Below are positions 14,035-29,000 of a DNA stretch of 64,000 nucleotides, in pieces. The stretch's first letter is position 1. Each line of letters starts with the position of its first letter. The translations under genes were made by a program, and so were the position numbers. Below the pieces are notes generated by a model. The model did no database searches. It was not told where the DNA came from and saw nothing but the letters and a program-made list of their open reading frames with translations. The stretch spans positions 36,958-100,957 of the forward strand of contig VXAU01002494.1 of assembly GCA_013399695.1 (NCBI GenBank). The letters are read 5' to 3'. The DNA is from Formicarius rufipectus. Taxonomy: Eukaryota > Chordata > Aves > Passeriformes > Formicariidae.

Positions 14035-14533
14035 CATTTGGCTTTCACTGACACGAATCATAATGGCATTTGTTACAGGCTGAATCGAGAAAGAAGTCCT
14101 TACAAACTGTAAAGGTTGTTCTTATACTAAATGAAGGGAGGTAACTGTGAAAGATCCTAAAAGACACCACCTCTGCTGCTTGCAAGGTCTTGAGGCTCAA
14201 AGGGAAAAGCCAGGGGAAAAGTGTTTGAATGGAGGTGAAGAAAAAGGCTCTGATTAAGGTAGGGTTTGGTTGGTTGGTTTTTGGAGGAGGGGGAACATTG
14301 GACACACAACATTGCAAAATCTGACATAGTTTCTCACAGTTTAAAAGGCAAATTAGAAGATTAATTACATAACAGATATCAACTGCTACAAACTTTTCAT
14401 TTAAAGCCTGAAAGACAGCTATAATTTGATTCATCACTTTAAAATAGCTGCAAGTAGTGAATTGGCTCAATGTAATTTCTGCAGTATTCTTCCTCCCTTG
14501 CTCAATTTCTTTCTCCCATCTTGAGCACTGTGT

Positions 14534-14610
14534 TTAAAAAAAAAAAAAAAACGAAATTACTCTCCCCCCCAAAAAAAAAAACAAACCAAATCAAAACAAA
14601 AAATCCCACC
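14534..14610 (+). repeat. A-rich low-complexity segment with an internal C run
   Basis: Two A homopolymers separated by a short mixed stretch and an eight-C run. The 83-codon Lys/Thr/Asn-rich open frame at 14521-14772 is an artefact of this composition. Confidence 0.9.
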
Positions 14611-15033
14611 AAAGGTAACAAAACAGAGCAAACAAATTATCCTAAATGTGTAATCCCCAACTGCCAGAGACTTCTATTTCACATCACTAGTTCAATGCCT
14701 TGCATTAATTTTAAGAAGAACATAGAAAAGTTCATTTTGCTTCCTATGCCACAGTTTTTAAATTCTCTCTGATCTCCCTGTTTCTGTTTATTGCAGAACC
14801 TTCACTTTTGCCATATCTTCCATCTATCTTGTGTTTTTACAGATTTTCACAGCTACAGCTCAATGCCATAGTTCATCATATCCCTTCATAATTCAAGTCG
14901 GCAGTATCAGTAGTGCATAAAACTAATTTCAGTGATTATCTGCAATGGATGTCAAGTGACATGAAAAAGCCACATCCATAACTCATTCTCAGAAGCCTCT
15001 ATCCAGTCTTTTCATGCCTGTTTCCAACCATGT

Positions 15034-15545
15034 TGTGAGAAAAATCTCCTTTATTAAATTTAGAAAATGGCAATAACCTGTGAAACGAAGTATGGCAAGC
15101 AGGAAAGTTTTAATAGCAGCGTGCTGGGTGCCCAAGACATGGTAGGTCTAAAAGCACACTCTCATTTCAAAAACTGGACTTTCTGAAGGTTACAGAAGTC
15201 CCACCCCATCTGTGTAATAGGGAGGGCGTTCTCCTCTCCCTGGTTGGTTCTGGTGTGCCTCTCCATGCCAGGAGGTGGGTCCCCCAGCCAAGATGGCAAC
15301 CTCCATCTGCACGCATGGCCTGCCACATGGCTGGGGTTTGATTTTAGCTGCATTTCTATCTGTTTCATAATTTTCATATTTCCAAATGCAGATTTTCCCT
15401 GGCACCAAACCCAAGACAGGATCAGGTACCTTACAACTTCATGATATGCCTATGAGTTAAGAAAAACCTTCTAAACTAATAACACACACACACCCTCATT
15501 TAATTTCATTTGCTTGCAATAAACCCATGTTTTTTATTTCTCATA
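15034..15545 (+). mobile_element. Solo LTR, TGTGAGAAA family, copy 1 (TSD ATGT)
   Basis: It begins TGTGAGAAA and ends TTTCTCATA, near-inverted termini. It is flanked by the 4-bp repeat ATGT at 15030-15033 and 15546-15549; 4 bp is typical of class I (ERV1) insertions. AATAAA at about 15518-15523, close to the 3' end, gives + orientation. It aligns along its length with 57421-57989, including the blocks ctgggtgcccaag, ccctggcaccaaaccca and ctcctctccctg. The open frames here on both strands are shared only as decayed shadows of the repeat. No adjacent provirus was seen. Confidence 0.7.
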
Positions 15546-16421
15546 ATGTCACTTGGTGAGGAAAACTGACTTATTAGCTTCAAACAAATACTAAAGTAGC
15601 TCAGCTAGTGATGAAACATTGATCTAATCCTACACAGTTAGCAAAAGAGAGTGAAACCCATTGAAAAGACTGTTGTCAAAATTATTTTCCACATAGATTA
15701 ACATTAGAAGACTAAATAGTTTTCTAAAATCACCAATTAAAAACAGAGGATTGTAATGAAAATCTTTATATTCTGTGTATGGACAAGAAGGAAAATAAAT
15801 AGCAGACTATTAATTGGATGGGTCTAATATCATTAGAAAAGAGGGAAACTTAAAAATTGCTGCTTAACTGAAATCTTTTATTCTTTCCTTTTACATAACA
15901 CTCAAGGAGGAAGAAATCTGAGGTTACAAAAGTTATAAACAAAGATATAGAGAAGGAGGACATCATACTCTTGAAACACACACACAAAAACTAGATGTTA
16001 AGAATACAATGAGGAGACTGTTATTTGACATCAGACACTGTATTTTTGCTCATAAACACTTATTAGATACTGAATGGTAAACTGGTAGTCATAGATAGGA
16101 TTCAAAGTAGTTTTGCACTTCAATTATTTTATATGTTGCTGAGAGGAACTATTTTCCAGGCAATTTCAGTAGTGAACATACCACTTAATCCCTAATGCGT
16201 GGGAAGATACATTTGGAGATTCAAGACACAAAGCAGACAGCTTCAAGCTAACATGAACATCAACTAAATTCATTTACTAATAAGTAGAGAAATCCATTGA
16301 TGACCTGATTTATGAACTTTGCTATCAGCTGTGAATTTGTCAATTGCAGAAAAGAAGAAAAGGTTCTTGATCAAGAGAATATCCTAAGGGGTATTTTCAC
16401 ACAAGGCACGGCTCTTATTAG

Positions 16422-17050
16422 TGTTGTCCCCAAAAAATGGATTTATTATCTGGTGTTCAATAACACAATAATTACACACTTCAGAGAGACATTGATTATT
16501 TATACCAGAGTTGTATAAGCCTGGGTGCTCAGTGGTGTTCCACAAATCAAACACACCAACTACCAAAACTTTTTACCATTTATACATTTTAGCAAACAAA
16601 TTAGTGTTCCTTGGCTACCAGTTACATAGTTCTCTCATTAATTAAGATTTTATCTTCAGTTCGTTTATTTCTCTCTCTCTTCGCACGCTGATTAGTCCAC
16701 ATGTTCATACTTTCTCTTCTTTTGGGTCAGTGGTCCATGAGTTGGTGGTCATGATTACTCTCTGCCAGGATCATCTGTTACCCAGCCAGAGCTGATTTAA
16801 GCACAATTGCTCAGATGGCTTTATTAGTTTCTTCCTTATTGTCATAGGTTTGCAAGATGTCCTTGTGACATTCTTTGTGTCCACTATCAGAGGTATATGC
16901 TTCTTCCCAAAATTTGTTAATCTCCCTCTGGGCCTCAGATCATTGAAGCATGCCCAGCCCTAAACTGAAACAAGGCAATTCTACCAACACATGAACATCC
17001 TTAGACCTTGTTAGCTGTTACGTGTTTCAAACATTAAATCTTCGTTCTTC
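16422..17050 (-). mobile_element. Probable LTR, minus strand, boundaries approximate
   Basis: The minus strand shows retroviral LTR features. U5-like sequence near 16440-16545 includes a CTGAGCACCCAGGC block and a TATAAATAATCAATG stretch, with AATAAACGAAC at about 16658-16668 upstream as a poly(A)-type signal. A GGGCTGGGCATGC U3-like block lies near 16950-16962. The + strand start TGTTGTCCCC at 16422 is a plausible terminus. I could not find a matching TSD at the other end, so the upper limit is a guess. The sequence looks older than the 40-, 53- and 63-kb LTRs. Confidence 0.5.
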
Positions 17051-20000
17051 TTAATTTGGCTTGAAGTTTTACAAAAATCAAATATTAACATAGATTCTTA
17101 TGAAAATTTTACCTATTGCATATTTTGCAACATTAATACAAAAAATATTGTCTGGTAATTAAAAAAAAAAAAAAAATAAAAAATCCCAACCTTGAATTGC
17201 CTTAGAAATCAATAACGAATTTTGTCTCCTTTCTGACAAGGAGACCAAAGAACTTGTCAATCAATTTTTTTAATCTTAATATTTTATCAAAAATTTTAAC
17301 ATAGAAGGCTTTTGAAAAGGGAAGATAAGGAAGAGGTGAAATATGACATGAATTTGTGCTGAAAGCCTGGCCCTGCTGAAATGGGATATTTTGCTATTAA
17401 GCCCACCCAGGGCAGGATTTCACATATATATTATATGAAATAATCTAAGTCAAATTTCACCTGCAGCTATTTAAAGTATAATCCAGAGCCTAAGAGATAA
17501 ATTCTTTATAGTTTATTTGGATATTGGATGAGAATCTAAATAGCACTTTATTTTAGCCTTTTCTTTTTTTTAAACAAAAGAAAAACAAATACACACATCC
17601 AAAACAATCCCAAAATCAACAACAAAAAAAACTAACCACAATGAAAAAGGGAGAATAGATGTGAGGTAAACTTTTACTTTAAGCTAAAAACTGTCACTAA
17701 TTTTTTTACTTCAATGTCCTCAGTTTATCAGTCTTATGTAGCACACTTGGAATCATTCACTCACAGAAACTAATAGGACAAAGGAACTCTGGATATCTGA
17801 GTCCAAGACCAAGCTGTGGGGAATGGAAAACCTCAAATTAAAAGTAACCTAGCTAATTGCTTCCCTCTATGCACACTCTAAATTTACTCTTATTAATTGT
17901 AGAATGTATGATGTTTGGGAATGGGAGTGATGCATTATGTGTGAGGCTAGGCCTATGAAGATTAATCTGTCTTTTCATTACATTAATAGCCTTGATAAGG
18001 TTAACCAAGTAAGAAAGGGTGATATCACTATCTTTCAAATTAAATTCCTGAAATGCACCTCAGTTGAAATTTCCTGTATGGGAATGGTGAAGGTCACTAC
18101 ATGATTAAGAGTTCATTTTGGAATTAAACCCCCCGGCAATTATGAGGCTTTATACATAGCAAAGAGGAAGTTTTCTATTGTCAGCACTTAGCACAGTAAT
18201 GTAACTTTTGTAAAGGTCGATGATAGTAATATAGCATAACAAAAATCCCACCAATGATTCCTATACTATTTGTAGAGTATCTACCATGTAACATGTCATG
18301 CTAAGGCAGCATCATCATAAACAGAACATTATACATGTGCATATACTTGAATCCTCTGGTTTTAAAGCTTAAAAATGCATGCTGCATGGTAAAGAGCAAC
18401 TCTAAATGGAAACTGGGGGAAAATGTGAAGTTGCTCTTTAGGGCTGCAGCACTATCCACAGCTGATCAGCTACTGTCTGGGAAACCAAGGTCAGAGGACT
18501 TCCAAAGAGACATAAATCAAGATTATACTACAAAAAATATAGCATGTTGTACTTCACAAGCACTGAGTGAAAATACAGACAGTCAGGCTGGACTTTATTA
18601 TCATTTTTTTAATAATATAAGAGTGCTTGAAACCTATTTTGAAACTGGGATGATACTTCTCTCAACTTTGCTGCTGATGAATTGATTACTTTTTCATTGC
18701 CAAAAAATAGCCTGAGTATGCTAAGGGCAGTTGTTAATTTCCTGCTGACAAGGAGGTTTTCAACCCAAAATTTTATTGACTCTTATCTGGTTTGGGAACA
18801 ATTCTCAAAGTAAACCTCATAGCCTATATTGTGCATCCTGAAACTAAGACCAAAAACTGAATAACATTATAAAGGAATCTGCCTATTTCCAAATACTAAA
18901 GCATCTGCAACAGAGAATGAGAATGATTTTTTTGTGCCTTACATCTGAGGGGATAAGGGGCCAGAGAAGATAAGACCAAGGACAGCTAAAGTGATACTGT
19001 CTAAATATAATAGCAATTCTCTAGAAGAATAGGAAAATAATGAGAAAAAGAAGACAAAAGATAGACTGAAAAAATGGCAGTGAGTAACACGCTTGATTCC
19101 GCAATGCCATTTGGTAACAGAACTGTAAACAAGATGCCCTGGCACCCTAATTTGCACACCAATCCCCAACACTGTCAAGTTGACAATTAGCATTCTAATT
19201 CATCAATATTGATAGCTACTAAATATCTTTTCAACCCAAAGCAATGCATGTAGCTACATGTTATTTCTACATTTGGAAAACAAATCTATCTAGAGATAAA
19301 TAGGTCTCTTGGATAAACTGCCTCCAGTGAATTTTGCAGCAGATTAGATATCCTATGTTGGAAAAGCAGTCCACAAGTGAGCATAACACATAAACCACAT
19401 CATTCGTGCTACTTTCATCTGAAATAAAGAGAACAGGATGCCTCAAATAAAGCCCTTAGAATAGAACAGGTATAGTGTTTGACATATATAGATGATTAGA
19501 AGGCAGATGTCCTTCCTTCTGAAATTGGGGAATGAGAGGGTAAAAAAAGACTACAATAATGAAAGGTTACCAAATAGCTCATAGATTAGTAGGTGGACAT
19601 TGTAGTTGAAAGCTGTTATATCACTGCATACAAAGGAGGCCTGTTCTGGCCTTTCATCTCTCATGTGACTTCAGTTAGATGACAACATTTTAGCTTAAAA
19701 CTCCACTGAATACTATGTATGTTTTGGGTACTGAGCATTTATAATTAGTTTAGTTACTGTAATTTATATTACCTTATTATTACTATAATTTATTTATTTA
19801 CTGTATTTAAAGAGAAGTGGCACAAAGATCAGAAAACTAAAATAATTTGATTCACACAGTTAAACCTGGATTTTGTGTTTCAGATCTCAAATACTCAAAA
19901 CAGTACCAGCATTTCACAGTCAACTCAGACAGAAAATGTATTTGGGTAAAATGTAGTTTACTAGATTCTCCATGTTGACAGGGGCAGCAAAATGATACTG

Positions 20001-23000
20001 TAACTGACACAGCATCCATAAATGTGATTAGAATTCAATGTTTAAGAGCAAAAGACAGGACAAAAGACAGCTAATAAATAGCTAAATATTACATTTAGCC
20101 CAGTGAGTAACTCAAGTGATTTATCTTCTATCTTCATATTGTTCATCCATACACCACTATAGATTTTTAGATATTTTTGTATTAAATTTGTTAACAAAAC
20201 AGTTTTTATTGAGTTCTTAGTCAAAGGCAATCCAAGTTTTTCATGCAGTTTTTTATAATCTAATTACAGTGGCCTGAAATTGAATACAGATTTAAAAATT
20301 CACTTTGCAATTAAGAGTTTTCAAATTTGATGACTAATTTAATGACTAACATATACACTCAAACAAATTATTCACAGTTACAAAGCTTTAGATAATTCTT
20401 GTCACTTTTTAGATTTCCTTGGGACTAAAAGAGAAAAGCTATAATATTTTCACGTTTCCTTTTAAACAAAAATCATATTTAGTGCTGATAGTGGAGACAA
20501 AGTTACTTCAGAAACTCTTCAAAGGATGTTCTTTTAGTGGAATTTATACAATCCCATTATGTGATGCATTAGCATGGTTCCCTATTTTTATTTTTGTGTC
20601 CTGGTTTTATTTCCAGTCAGAATGCACACTTTTTTTAAAATAAGCTGCATAAACATGTATTAGTCTTAAGACTTTCTCTTAAACCAGGATATAAAAATGT
20701 GCAAGTCTTGAAAATAAGTTCTTCTTGTATCACACCCATTAGCTGATAGAAATAAAGCCCTCCAAAATAAAGCTTAGAGGAATTTAATAGAACAAGCTGT
20801 AAAAAATTACTCAATGTGTAATAGACACTTATAATAAATAAATTTTCCATCATTATGATTTTGATTTGCATCTTCAACTGATAAATCAAAAATGAACTAA
20901 GTTTTTATTCAAACACAAACAATGTCTGACTGTGCACTTCTAAGAAAGCATAACAAATTTTTAGAAATTAGCCAAAATCTACTGGTTCACCTCAGTCAAA
21001 TATCACACACAAGAGTCAGAATATCATACACACTACTTATTTTTGCTGAGGTTGCACAAAAACATTTTTAAAGCTATTTGACAGCATGATGCTATTCAAG
21101 TAGGTGTAATTTAAATATGCACAACATGATTACTTAGATAAAGTTTCAATCATTTCTGTAACAAATTCTAGGAAAATCGAACTTGGAATAGCATGGAAAT
21201 TACTAAAGCATTACATGGTCACACTTACTAAAGTAACAAATTTAATGTGCAGCATGAATCATTTTTAGCCCTGCTCAGAGGTTGAAATAGAAGGAAATTA
21301 TCTAGGATGTTTAATCAAAGCAATGTTTTGAAGATGCAAGCTGCACCATAAAACAATAAATAAATAGTCTGGACAAAACATATCTAGCTCAGGAGATGCT
21401 TCAGGAAATCATGTAAAGATATAGAACATAACAATCATCAGTTTCAACCAGTCAGCTTTATAGGGGCTGATTCCCATTTGATTTATACTGGTTTAAGTCA
21501 GAATCTCATTGTATGTACATAATCCATCTTCCTGACAAGATGTTATGTGCTTTTGTGGCCGTTGCTGCAATCCTACAAAGAAACGTTAATTTGGCTGTGC
21601 TGACTCATTCCAGTATTTGATTTTTCAGCTGGCAATAAGAGGAGACAGTGTGTCTGTGACAGCTGAATTTGGCTGTGTAACTGTCAGGTGGGAAATGCGT
21701 TTAGTTTGTGGCTTACCTCCTTATTTACAAAAACACTATCACCATCCTCCATCTTCCTGTAGCCTTTGCTCGGTTGCAGAGGCCACAGAGCCTAAAGTTC
21801 CATATAAAGTTCTATAGTTCCAGCCTAAAGGCAGGCATGGAGAATGGGGGTTCAGAAAAGCAGAGGAACTCTGCACACACTTTCCACATCAAGTCACCGT
21901 TTGCATTCACGCATTAATTATTGTTTACATTTCCCTCTAATCTGCATATGTATTTTACACAATCCACCAAAAGTGTGTGTTACAACTAGGAGTAATCTTC
22001 AGTTACTTTCAGCTGGTGCATAGCCTGCCAATTAATTATAGAGTTTGTCAGAAGTGTTTAAATATTAATCAATTGAAAGGTTAAATACACCAGAGTTCAT
22101 CCTGATGAAGCAGGAAATAAAAAAACTTTCAAGTAATTTATGATTTTATTCTTGTGTCCACAATGAACAACTGAAAGGAACACACTAAAACTCAATTGGC
22201 AATTTTCCAGCGTGTCAAAATGATGTTTCCTACTTAATAGGTCTCCACAAATTTCGAGGTTTATAGGGTATTCCAAAATATGAAACTTTTAATGGCAACA
22301 GTAGATTAGTCCTGGTTTTACAAGTTACAAATGCTTTTTAAAAGTCTTTTTCCCAACAGTCTTTTGACTTCATAATAGCTGTAATTAATGGTGACAGGAG
22401 TTGTGCTCCCTAATTATTCATGTTTTGTAAAAAGGGTGTACCATCACTGATTCAAAAGTTAGAGAAAAAAGAAAAAGGAACTTCTTCTAGGAAAATACCT
22501 GAGTCATTAAGTTCAGTCACCTGAAAATACATTTTATAATTTTTCTGACAACTTTTCATGTTCCTTCTTCGCACTACCCATAAAAGTCTGACTGGAATTG
22601 CTAAGACTGTTCTTCTAATATCTAAACATAAATATAATAATTCTAGTTTATATCCACTTGCTTTTGTGTTAACATTTTATCATGAATTTATCAGGTAAAA
22701 ATTTTTTTCAGAAAAGTCATAATTATATTGTGGGATTCAGTGTCACAAGATGTTGGAAGTATAAAGTGATAAATTAGAAAATGTGGATTTACATAGGCAA
22801 TATATAAATTCAAAACCTTATCAGAAAGTCCGTCAAAGGCTATTAAAAATGCATATATAACTTTCTAAAGTTCCTGCACTTCAGAGTGAGAATGAAATGT
22901 AGGTAAAAATACAACTCTGCACTTGTCCCAATATTATTGCCATAAGCATGCAATACTAGCTACTAGCAAAGAAAAGGCACTGGGATAGAAGATATCTCTG

Positions 23001-26000
23001 GACTGTCCATAAACAATATTTTCCATGTAAATATAAATCAAGCAAAAGCTGTCATGCTAGTCAAAGGTTCTTTTCCACTTAACTGTTTGCACTTTATCTA
23101 AAGTGGAAAAAAGAAACCTTTTTACTCTAAGTATTGAAATATGCTGAAGGTCTCCAGTGCAGTCACTGCTAGAATCTGTAGTAAAATGCCATTTTATACT
23201 ATAAGAAAATTAAGGATAGCAGTGATTAAACACTCTTTCTGTGTTCTTTCAATGAATTCTTTGAAAAGCGTCTAACTATTAAATAAGAGCCACCAAAACC
23301 AGATCCATGATGCAACTGTTCATAAACAAGGCCATAAATAGCAACCTTTTGATAAGCCTTGTCCATGTGAAAGAAGTTTTCCTTTGGATTAACATTTTCA
23401 ATAACTATACAGTACACTGAATCTGACTTGACAGCACTTGATGTTACAAAAACAATAAGATCAATATTTGCTTCTGAATCATGCCCTCTAAATGCACTAC
23501 CATGGGAAAATTTATCCCTTTACCCCTCTTATGCTGAGATTTGTTCACTTGAACATGTCTGAATACACAAGGCTGTTGACCTGTGTATTTTAATTGCTGA
23601 TGAGGGACAGGTTGGGGGGCCATATGAAGAGGAGCAAGATACTTACATAGCCTGGTGCAATAGGTTTATGAAAGTCCCCTCACAGTGAACTATGTCTCCT
23701 CCTGATCTGAATTAGGCTTTCAATGTTGCGCCTAAACTATGATCAACCATAGATTTTTAACAAGTACCAAACCAAATTACCATATGGAGTTAGCAGGCAG
23801 ACAGAAAGTCCTGCCAGACAGTTATATCTCCTGACAGATACACTACAGCAACATCTTCTTTATAATTCAATGGGAATTTATTCAGGCAACAGGGGCAATG
23901 GCAGCCTCTGAAAAAGTGATGCCAGATCACATCTCCAAAAAGCAATACATACTTCTCCAGAGACCAAGGCAAAGAGAATGATTAGGCTATGGTAAGATTG
24001 TTTTCTTCTCTCCATGAGTATGCGTTACTATCTTTAAGTAACAGGAGTTTGGTTGTTGGATTTTCACAGAAAACTAAATAGTAATCACAGAACCACAGAA
24101 TGGTTTGGCTTAGAAGGGACCTTATACATCCTCTAGTGTCAACCACCTCTGCAGCGAGCAGAGTCATCTTTCACCAGATCAAATGGATCACAAGGGTTGT
24201 CTAACTGCAGGTTTCAGTCAGCGTGTGTGATTTCAGCTGTAATCTGGAAACAGGAGCTCTAATGGTATCACACTGTTGTGAATGAGTGTTTTAAGGTCAC
24301 TTAGAGAATTCTTTAAAACACTCATTCGTGATACACACCAAGACCAAAATACCAATTTCTTTAAAGTTCTTATCAGAATTCTTCAATTCCTAGGAGCTTT
24401 ATGCCTCTAAGTCAGGGAAGGATTCTCATCCAGAAATGAATGTCAAAGCTATTCCTTTGCCTGAAAAAAAATACATTTCAAATCTGTAGTTATGAATTGG
24501 TATTTCAGAATTATCTAAAATACAAAAGTATATGTTTTAATCAACACTCAGTATTAGTATTTTTATTAAAAGTATCATAGTTGCTTAATATAATAGAAAT
24601 TCCTTATTTACTTATAAATTACAGATGTTCTCATTTAGATTTCTATAAAGGGGGAAAAAGAATATCTTTGTTTACATTGTGACCATTTCTGTACTGTAAT
24701 TCCTACATGGTATTTTTGCCAGCAACGGTTTTTGTAGTATTTGTTATCTTGAACTCCTGAGCTCATTGGCCCTCTTTTTCTCCCCAGAAAATGCATTTAT
24801 CCAATCCAGAGAGTGGTACAACCACTCCCAAATCACTACAAACAACCTTGCATCAGACAAGTGCTAGCTGGAATTTTCCCATCAGACTGGCTGTACAGCC
24901 AGGTGCAAAGATCTGCATTATCCATAAACTGCAGGCTAAACACCCAGACGTTCACCGGTTTAACTGTTTCCCTTTTCAGTTTAAGATTAAATGCAGAAGA
25001 GGAGTGCATTTCTTTCAAGCGCTGGTCACATATGCTCTATCACATTAAGTAGAATAGAAAGATACCTACTGGCTTCAGATGAGACTCATTGTTTTGTAGT
25101 TGAAACCACATGTATATAATTTCATAATGTGCTTCAATAACAAAAGCTTATCTGGAGTGTAATGAAGATTTTGGAGTAACATATCTGGGAAGACTCTGGA
25201 ACAAGGAAGATACAGGAGTTTTTGAGAATACTTAACTAAAGTGAGGAATTCTAATTATGTTTCTCTACTATCTCAGTGTTATGAATGAAGTCTTCTTATA
25301 TAGAGAGGTTTTCAGAAGTTAAACTCTTTATTGTTATAAAACCTAAAATAAAACTTTAAGATGAAAAAATCTGGAGAATTGTATTGAATCTCATTTCTGA
25401 AAAGAAGGAAAACTGGGCAGAATGTTACCGAAAAGGAGCAGGTGTTAATCTCTGAAGTGACAGTAGAGAAAATGAGAACTACAACCTGAGCCATAATTTT
25501 AGGCAATCAACACCCAAAATTAGGGCCAGATTTAAAATACGTTACCTGATTTGTGAAACCCAAATACATTTCATTAGACCTTTTCCTAGTTTTCAACATC
25601 AAACGGAACAAAAGGAATATATGCTTCTGTTTTGGGATGCTGAGCAGTCAGAGACTTTTCAAATTATTTTTTTTTAATATCATGAGATGAAGATAAATTC
25701 AAACTCAGTATCTTGCAAAAATAGAACGTAGGTATGCAAAATATCCCCTAATGGTTTGTTTTAATGTTGAAACATATGTATGTTTCATTTCATTAATATT
25801 TTATATTTGAAACATTTTTTTTCTGTTATCATTTTGTTTAAGACAAAATTAAACAAAAACTATTACAAAAGCCACACTGTCATTAAAAACAAACAAAAAG
25901 AAAACCTCATTTCCTTCTTTATGTCTTCACTCAGATTCAGAAAGTGACATTCTAGTTCATAGCTTTAATCCTCCACACAGCTCAGCATGTAGTATTTTTG

Positions 26001-29000
26001 CCATGATTTCTGCATATACCAACAGAATGTCACCAAAACTGTACATGTTCACCTGAAGCTGAGAGTCAATAAATATTTTATTGTTGGAAAGAAATGCCCT
26101 TGGATCCATGAAGTGTTACTATAATTAAGTCAAAAATATATGTTTACTGCAGAGGGCAATTGTTGCCTAGCTTTGCAGAATCTATCCCAGCAATTATGCT
26201 GATATGTGTCATAAGTTGCAAATTCCTTTAATAACTTGTTTGCTAAATGACTCCTATCTACAAAAATTTGCAAAATACCTTAGCATATAAGCATCGATGC
26301 TGTTTTAAGAGCCACAGAATTGTCATCCACTATAGAAGATAACTGCACATTAAATCAGGAGTGGGAAAGAGGACAGAAAATATTTAATGGGTGTTTATAC
26401 ACTGCTGTACAGAAAATCAGAATATTGAGTCAGAAAGGTACATTTAGACTAATGGACACTTTTTTTTCAACTAAATGTACTAATCCAGTTTAATTCACTG
26501 TTAGATTTCAGCTTGGCACTTGGGCTTATTTGTGGGAATAGCAGTTAGGGGCAGTTTTGGTCAGCAGTCAGGGAAATCCAGTGCTGTCACTGGGAAACCC
26601 TGTGTTCCCCACATCCCCACTCAAACTCATCAGACATCACTAGGTGAGCACACTTTTAAAGCAGCATGTCTAAAAGTACCACAGTGACATGAAATATCTC
26701 ATATCAGAGAGACTCAATGCAGAGAAACCCAACTCCCAGAGTTTTTGTGGAACGACAATAACATGATGATAGAGTTGAGTCCCAGTGAATGAGACCAGTC
26801 ACAACACAGAGCACACTGCATTTTGGCAATGGATATTGTTGCCTCTGGAAGAAATACAAGTTGGATATCCTACAATCTTTATATTTCCAAGAGCTTCAAA
26901 TCATTGTCAGTCAGAACAAGGGAGACAGCCTGAGTAAAAGACACTCCTATCTCAGAAAAGCACAAAGACAAAACTCCAAACTGGCAATAGAGCAAAGAAG
27001 AATTAATTGATGCTCCCACACTATTCTCAATCTCCAAGAAAATTTTTTTCTTATGTATTAATTTTTAATAGAAATTTATATTTTTGTTCCCTCTTATACA
27101 AGTAATCTCCTACTTTGATAATTATCAAAATTGAGATTGATCAGTGCTGAAATTTAAGAAATTTGGTTTCTAGTGACTTTTAGTAGTTCCTACTTTTAAT
27201 TACTTTTAAAAATCCTTCTTAGCAGTGATAATTGGATTAAAATCAGATTACAGAGCAAAAGCTTAGTAGTGAGTGACCATCATCATGTGAATGTGATATA
27301 TAGTGGTAAGCAACCATAGGCGGTAGCAATGATGGAAGGAATTATATTTCAAAAGGGAATTTCACATTTCCTAAGATGCAACAGGACACATAGATTAAGA
27401 ATCTACTTAAGGTATGAGACTATTTCATTGTGGGAAATGAACATCACACAAATATTAATAGGCAATGGAAGACCTGGATTAGAATGGAAACAATTGTTTA
27501 ACCTCAACCATAGGCTTCTGTTCAGAAATTAAAGAGAAAGCAGTTAAAACAGATCATTAGTGTCAATGTACCATCTCCACAGAACAGGTTTGTTGAACCT
27601 GTGTGCTTAGCAGAAAAACCTCCTTGTGCCGTTCTGAATCTTCTCTGGCAACAGTAAAAGAAGTCTGCCTCTATAAAGGGAGACAGAAAAAAGCATACTT
27701 GTGATGCAGGAGAGTAGTAAACTCCGTGAGTTTCCCTTTGTCACTGGAGTTATCTTACAGTGTTCTTTCCAAAGAAAAAGATACACTGAACAAAGTATTG
27801 AACAAAGTATTATAGTCAGTCACGGCTTTGTGATGCCATCAGACAGATTTTAAATGTTAGCAGAGACAGTAATTTTCCTCACAGTGCCCACAGAAATGTG
27901 TATTTTCAAGAAAAAAAGAACAACAAACACTAAGTCCGTCACATTTGACACCGCAGTCAGTCGTGCCTAATGGGCTGGAGAAAAAAATCTAAAAGCAGTT
28001 CATATCTCTGAACTCCCTGAGTGACTCCTGCAATGCAGTTGTGACTAGCAAGACATATTGCTGCAAAATGGGCAAGGGACAAGTGTGCGAACTAATCTAC
28101 ATTCTGCCAACCAGCTTAAAGCTAAGTATGTAGTGCTTAGCAAAGAGAGCTCGAAATGAGATACATTATTTTCTATCTGTGTTTAGATGCTATGTGCAAA
28201 ACACAGTTAGGTACAAACCTATAGTTACTGCCAAGGCATTACCTAGCCTTATAAGGATTGTACTTCCTACAACCCTTAACAGCATCACACTCCCAATCTC
28301 CTTACACCACAGCAGGGTCAAACAGGAAGAGGAAACAGTGGTAACTCCCAAGTTATACATATTCAGACATTGTGAAAGAGACAGTCACATAACCCACTAG
28401 CAACTTAACACTATGACAAACTTAGGACAGATGCAATGTTAGACATCTCTTTATTGCTGGACACTGCTAGAAAATAGTAATGGCTCTCCAAAACAGAAGA
28501 CATGACCAAGTGACAGAGAGATGATTGTTTCACCCAAAGTGCAGCAGTCCTTTTCTTCCCAGGTGTGGCTCCAAAATGTGGAGCACACAAAATCTAAGTG
28601 CGGAGCACACAAATTCAGCTTAGTAGAGTAGCAGTAAATGTTGAAATACTTACCCTGGAAGTTTCTTATTAAAAAAAGCTGGCAATTCTACTTTCCAGCC
28701 AGACTGCTACCTAAATCAAATCAAAAAACCCAAACAAATAAACAACAACATAAAAGGTAAACCATGCAGAATGGACAATTCTCCTATGAATTTTGTTGCT
28801 TTACATTCAATTTGGATACACAAAACACTCCAGGTTTTTTGTAGACATGTTTTAGGGTAGATGTGTTTTAGGTTCAGTAAGAAAAAGGGCCAAAACCACA
28901 GGAAGAAGATCAGATTGGCCACTGTCTGCCCTCAAGTGTGCTGAATACACCAACCTCCCCAGCAGTAAGAGACAGCATAACTGGGAAGTCTGGTAACAAA

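Noticed and set aside
24765..25048. Polypyrimidine-AG followed by an 85-codon frame, like a splice acceptor and exon
   Set aside because: Overlapping frames of similar length exist on both strands, the peptide is unrecognised and no donor or partner exon can be shown.
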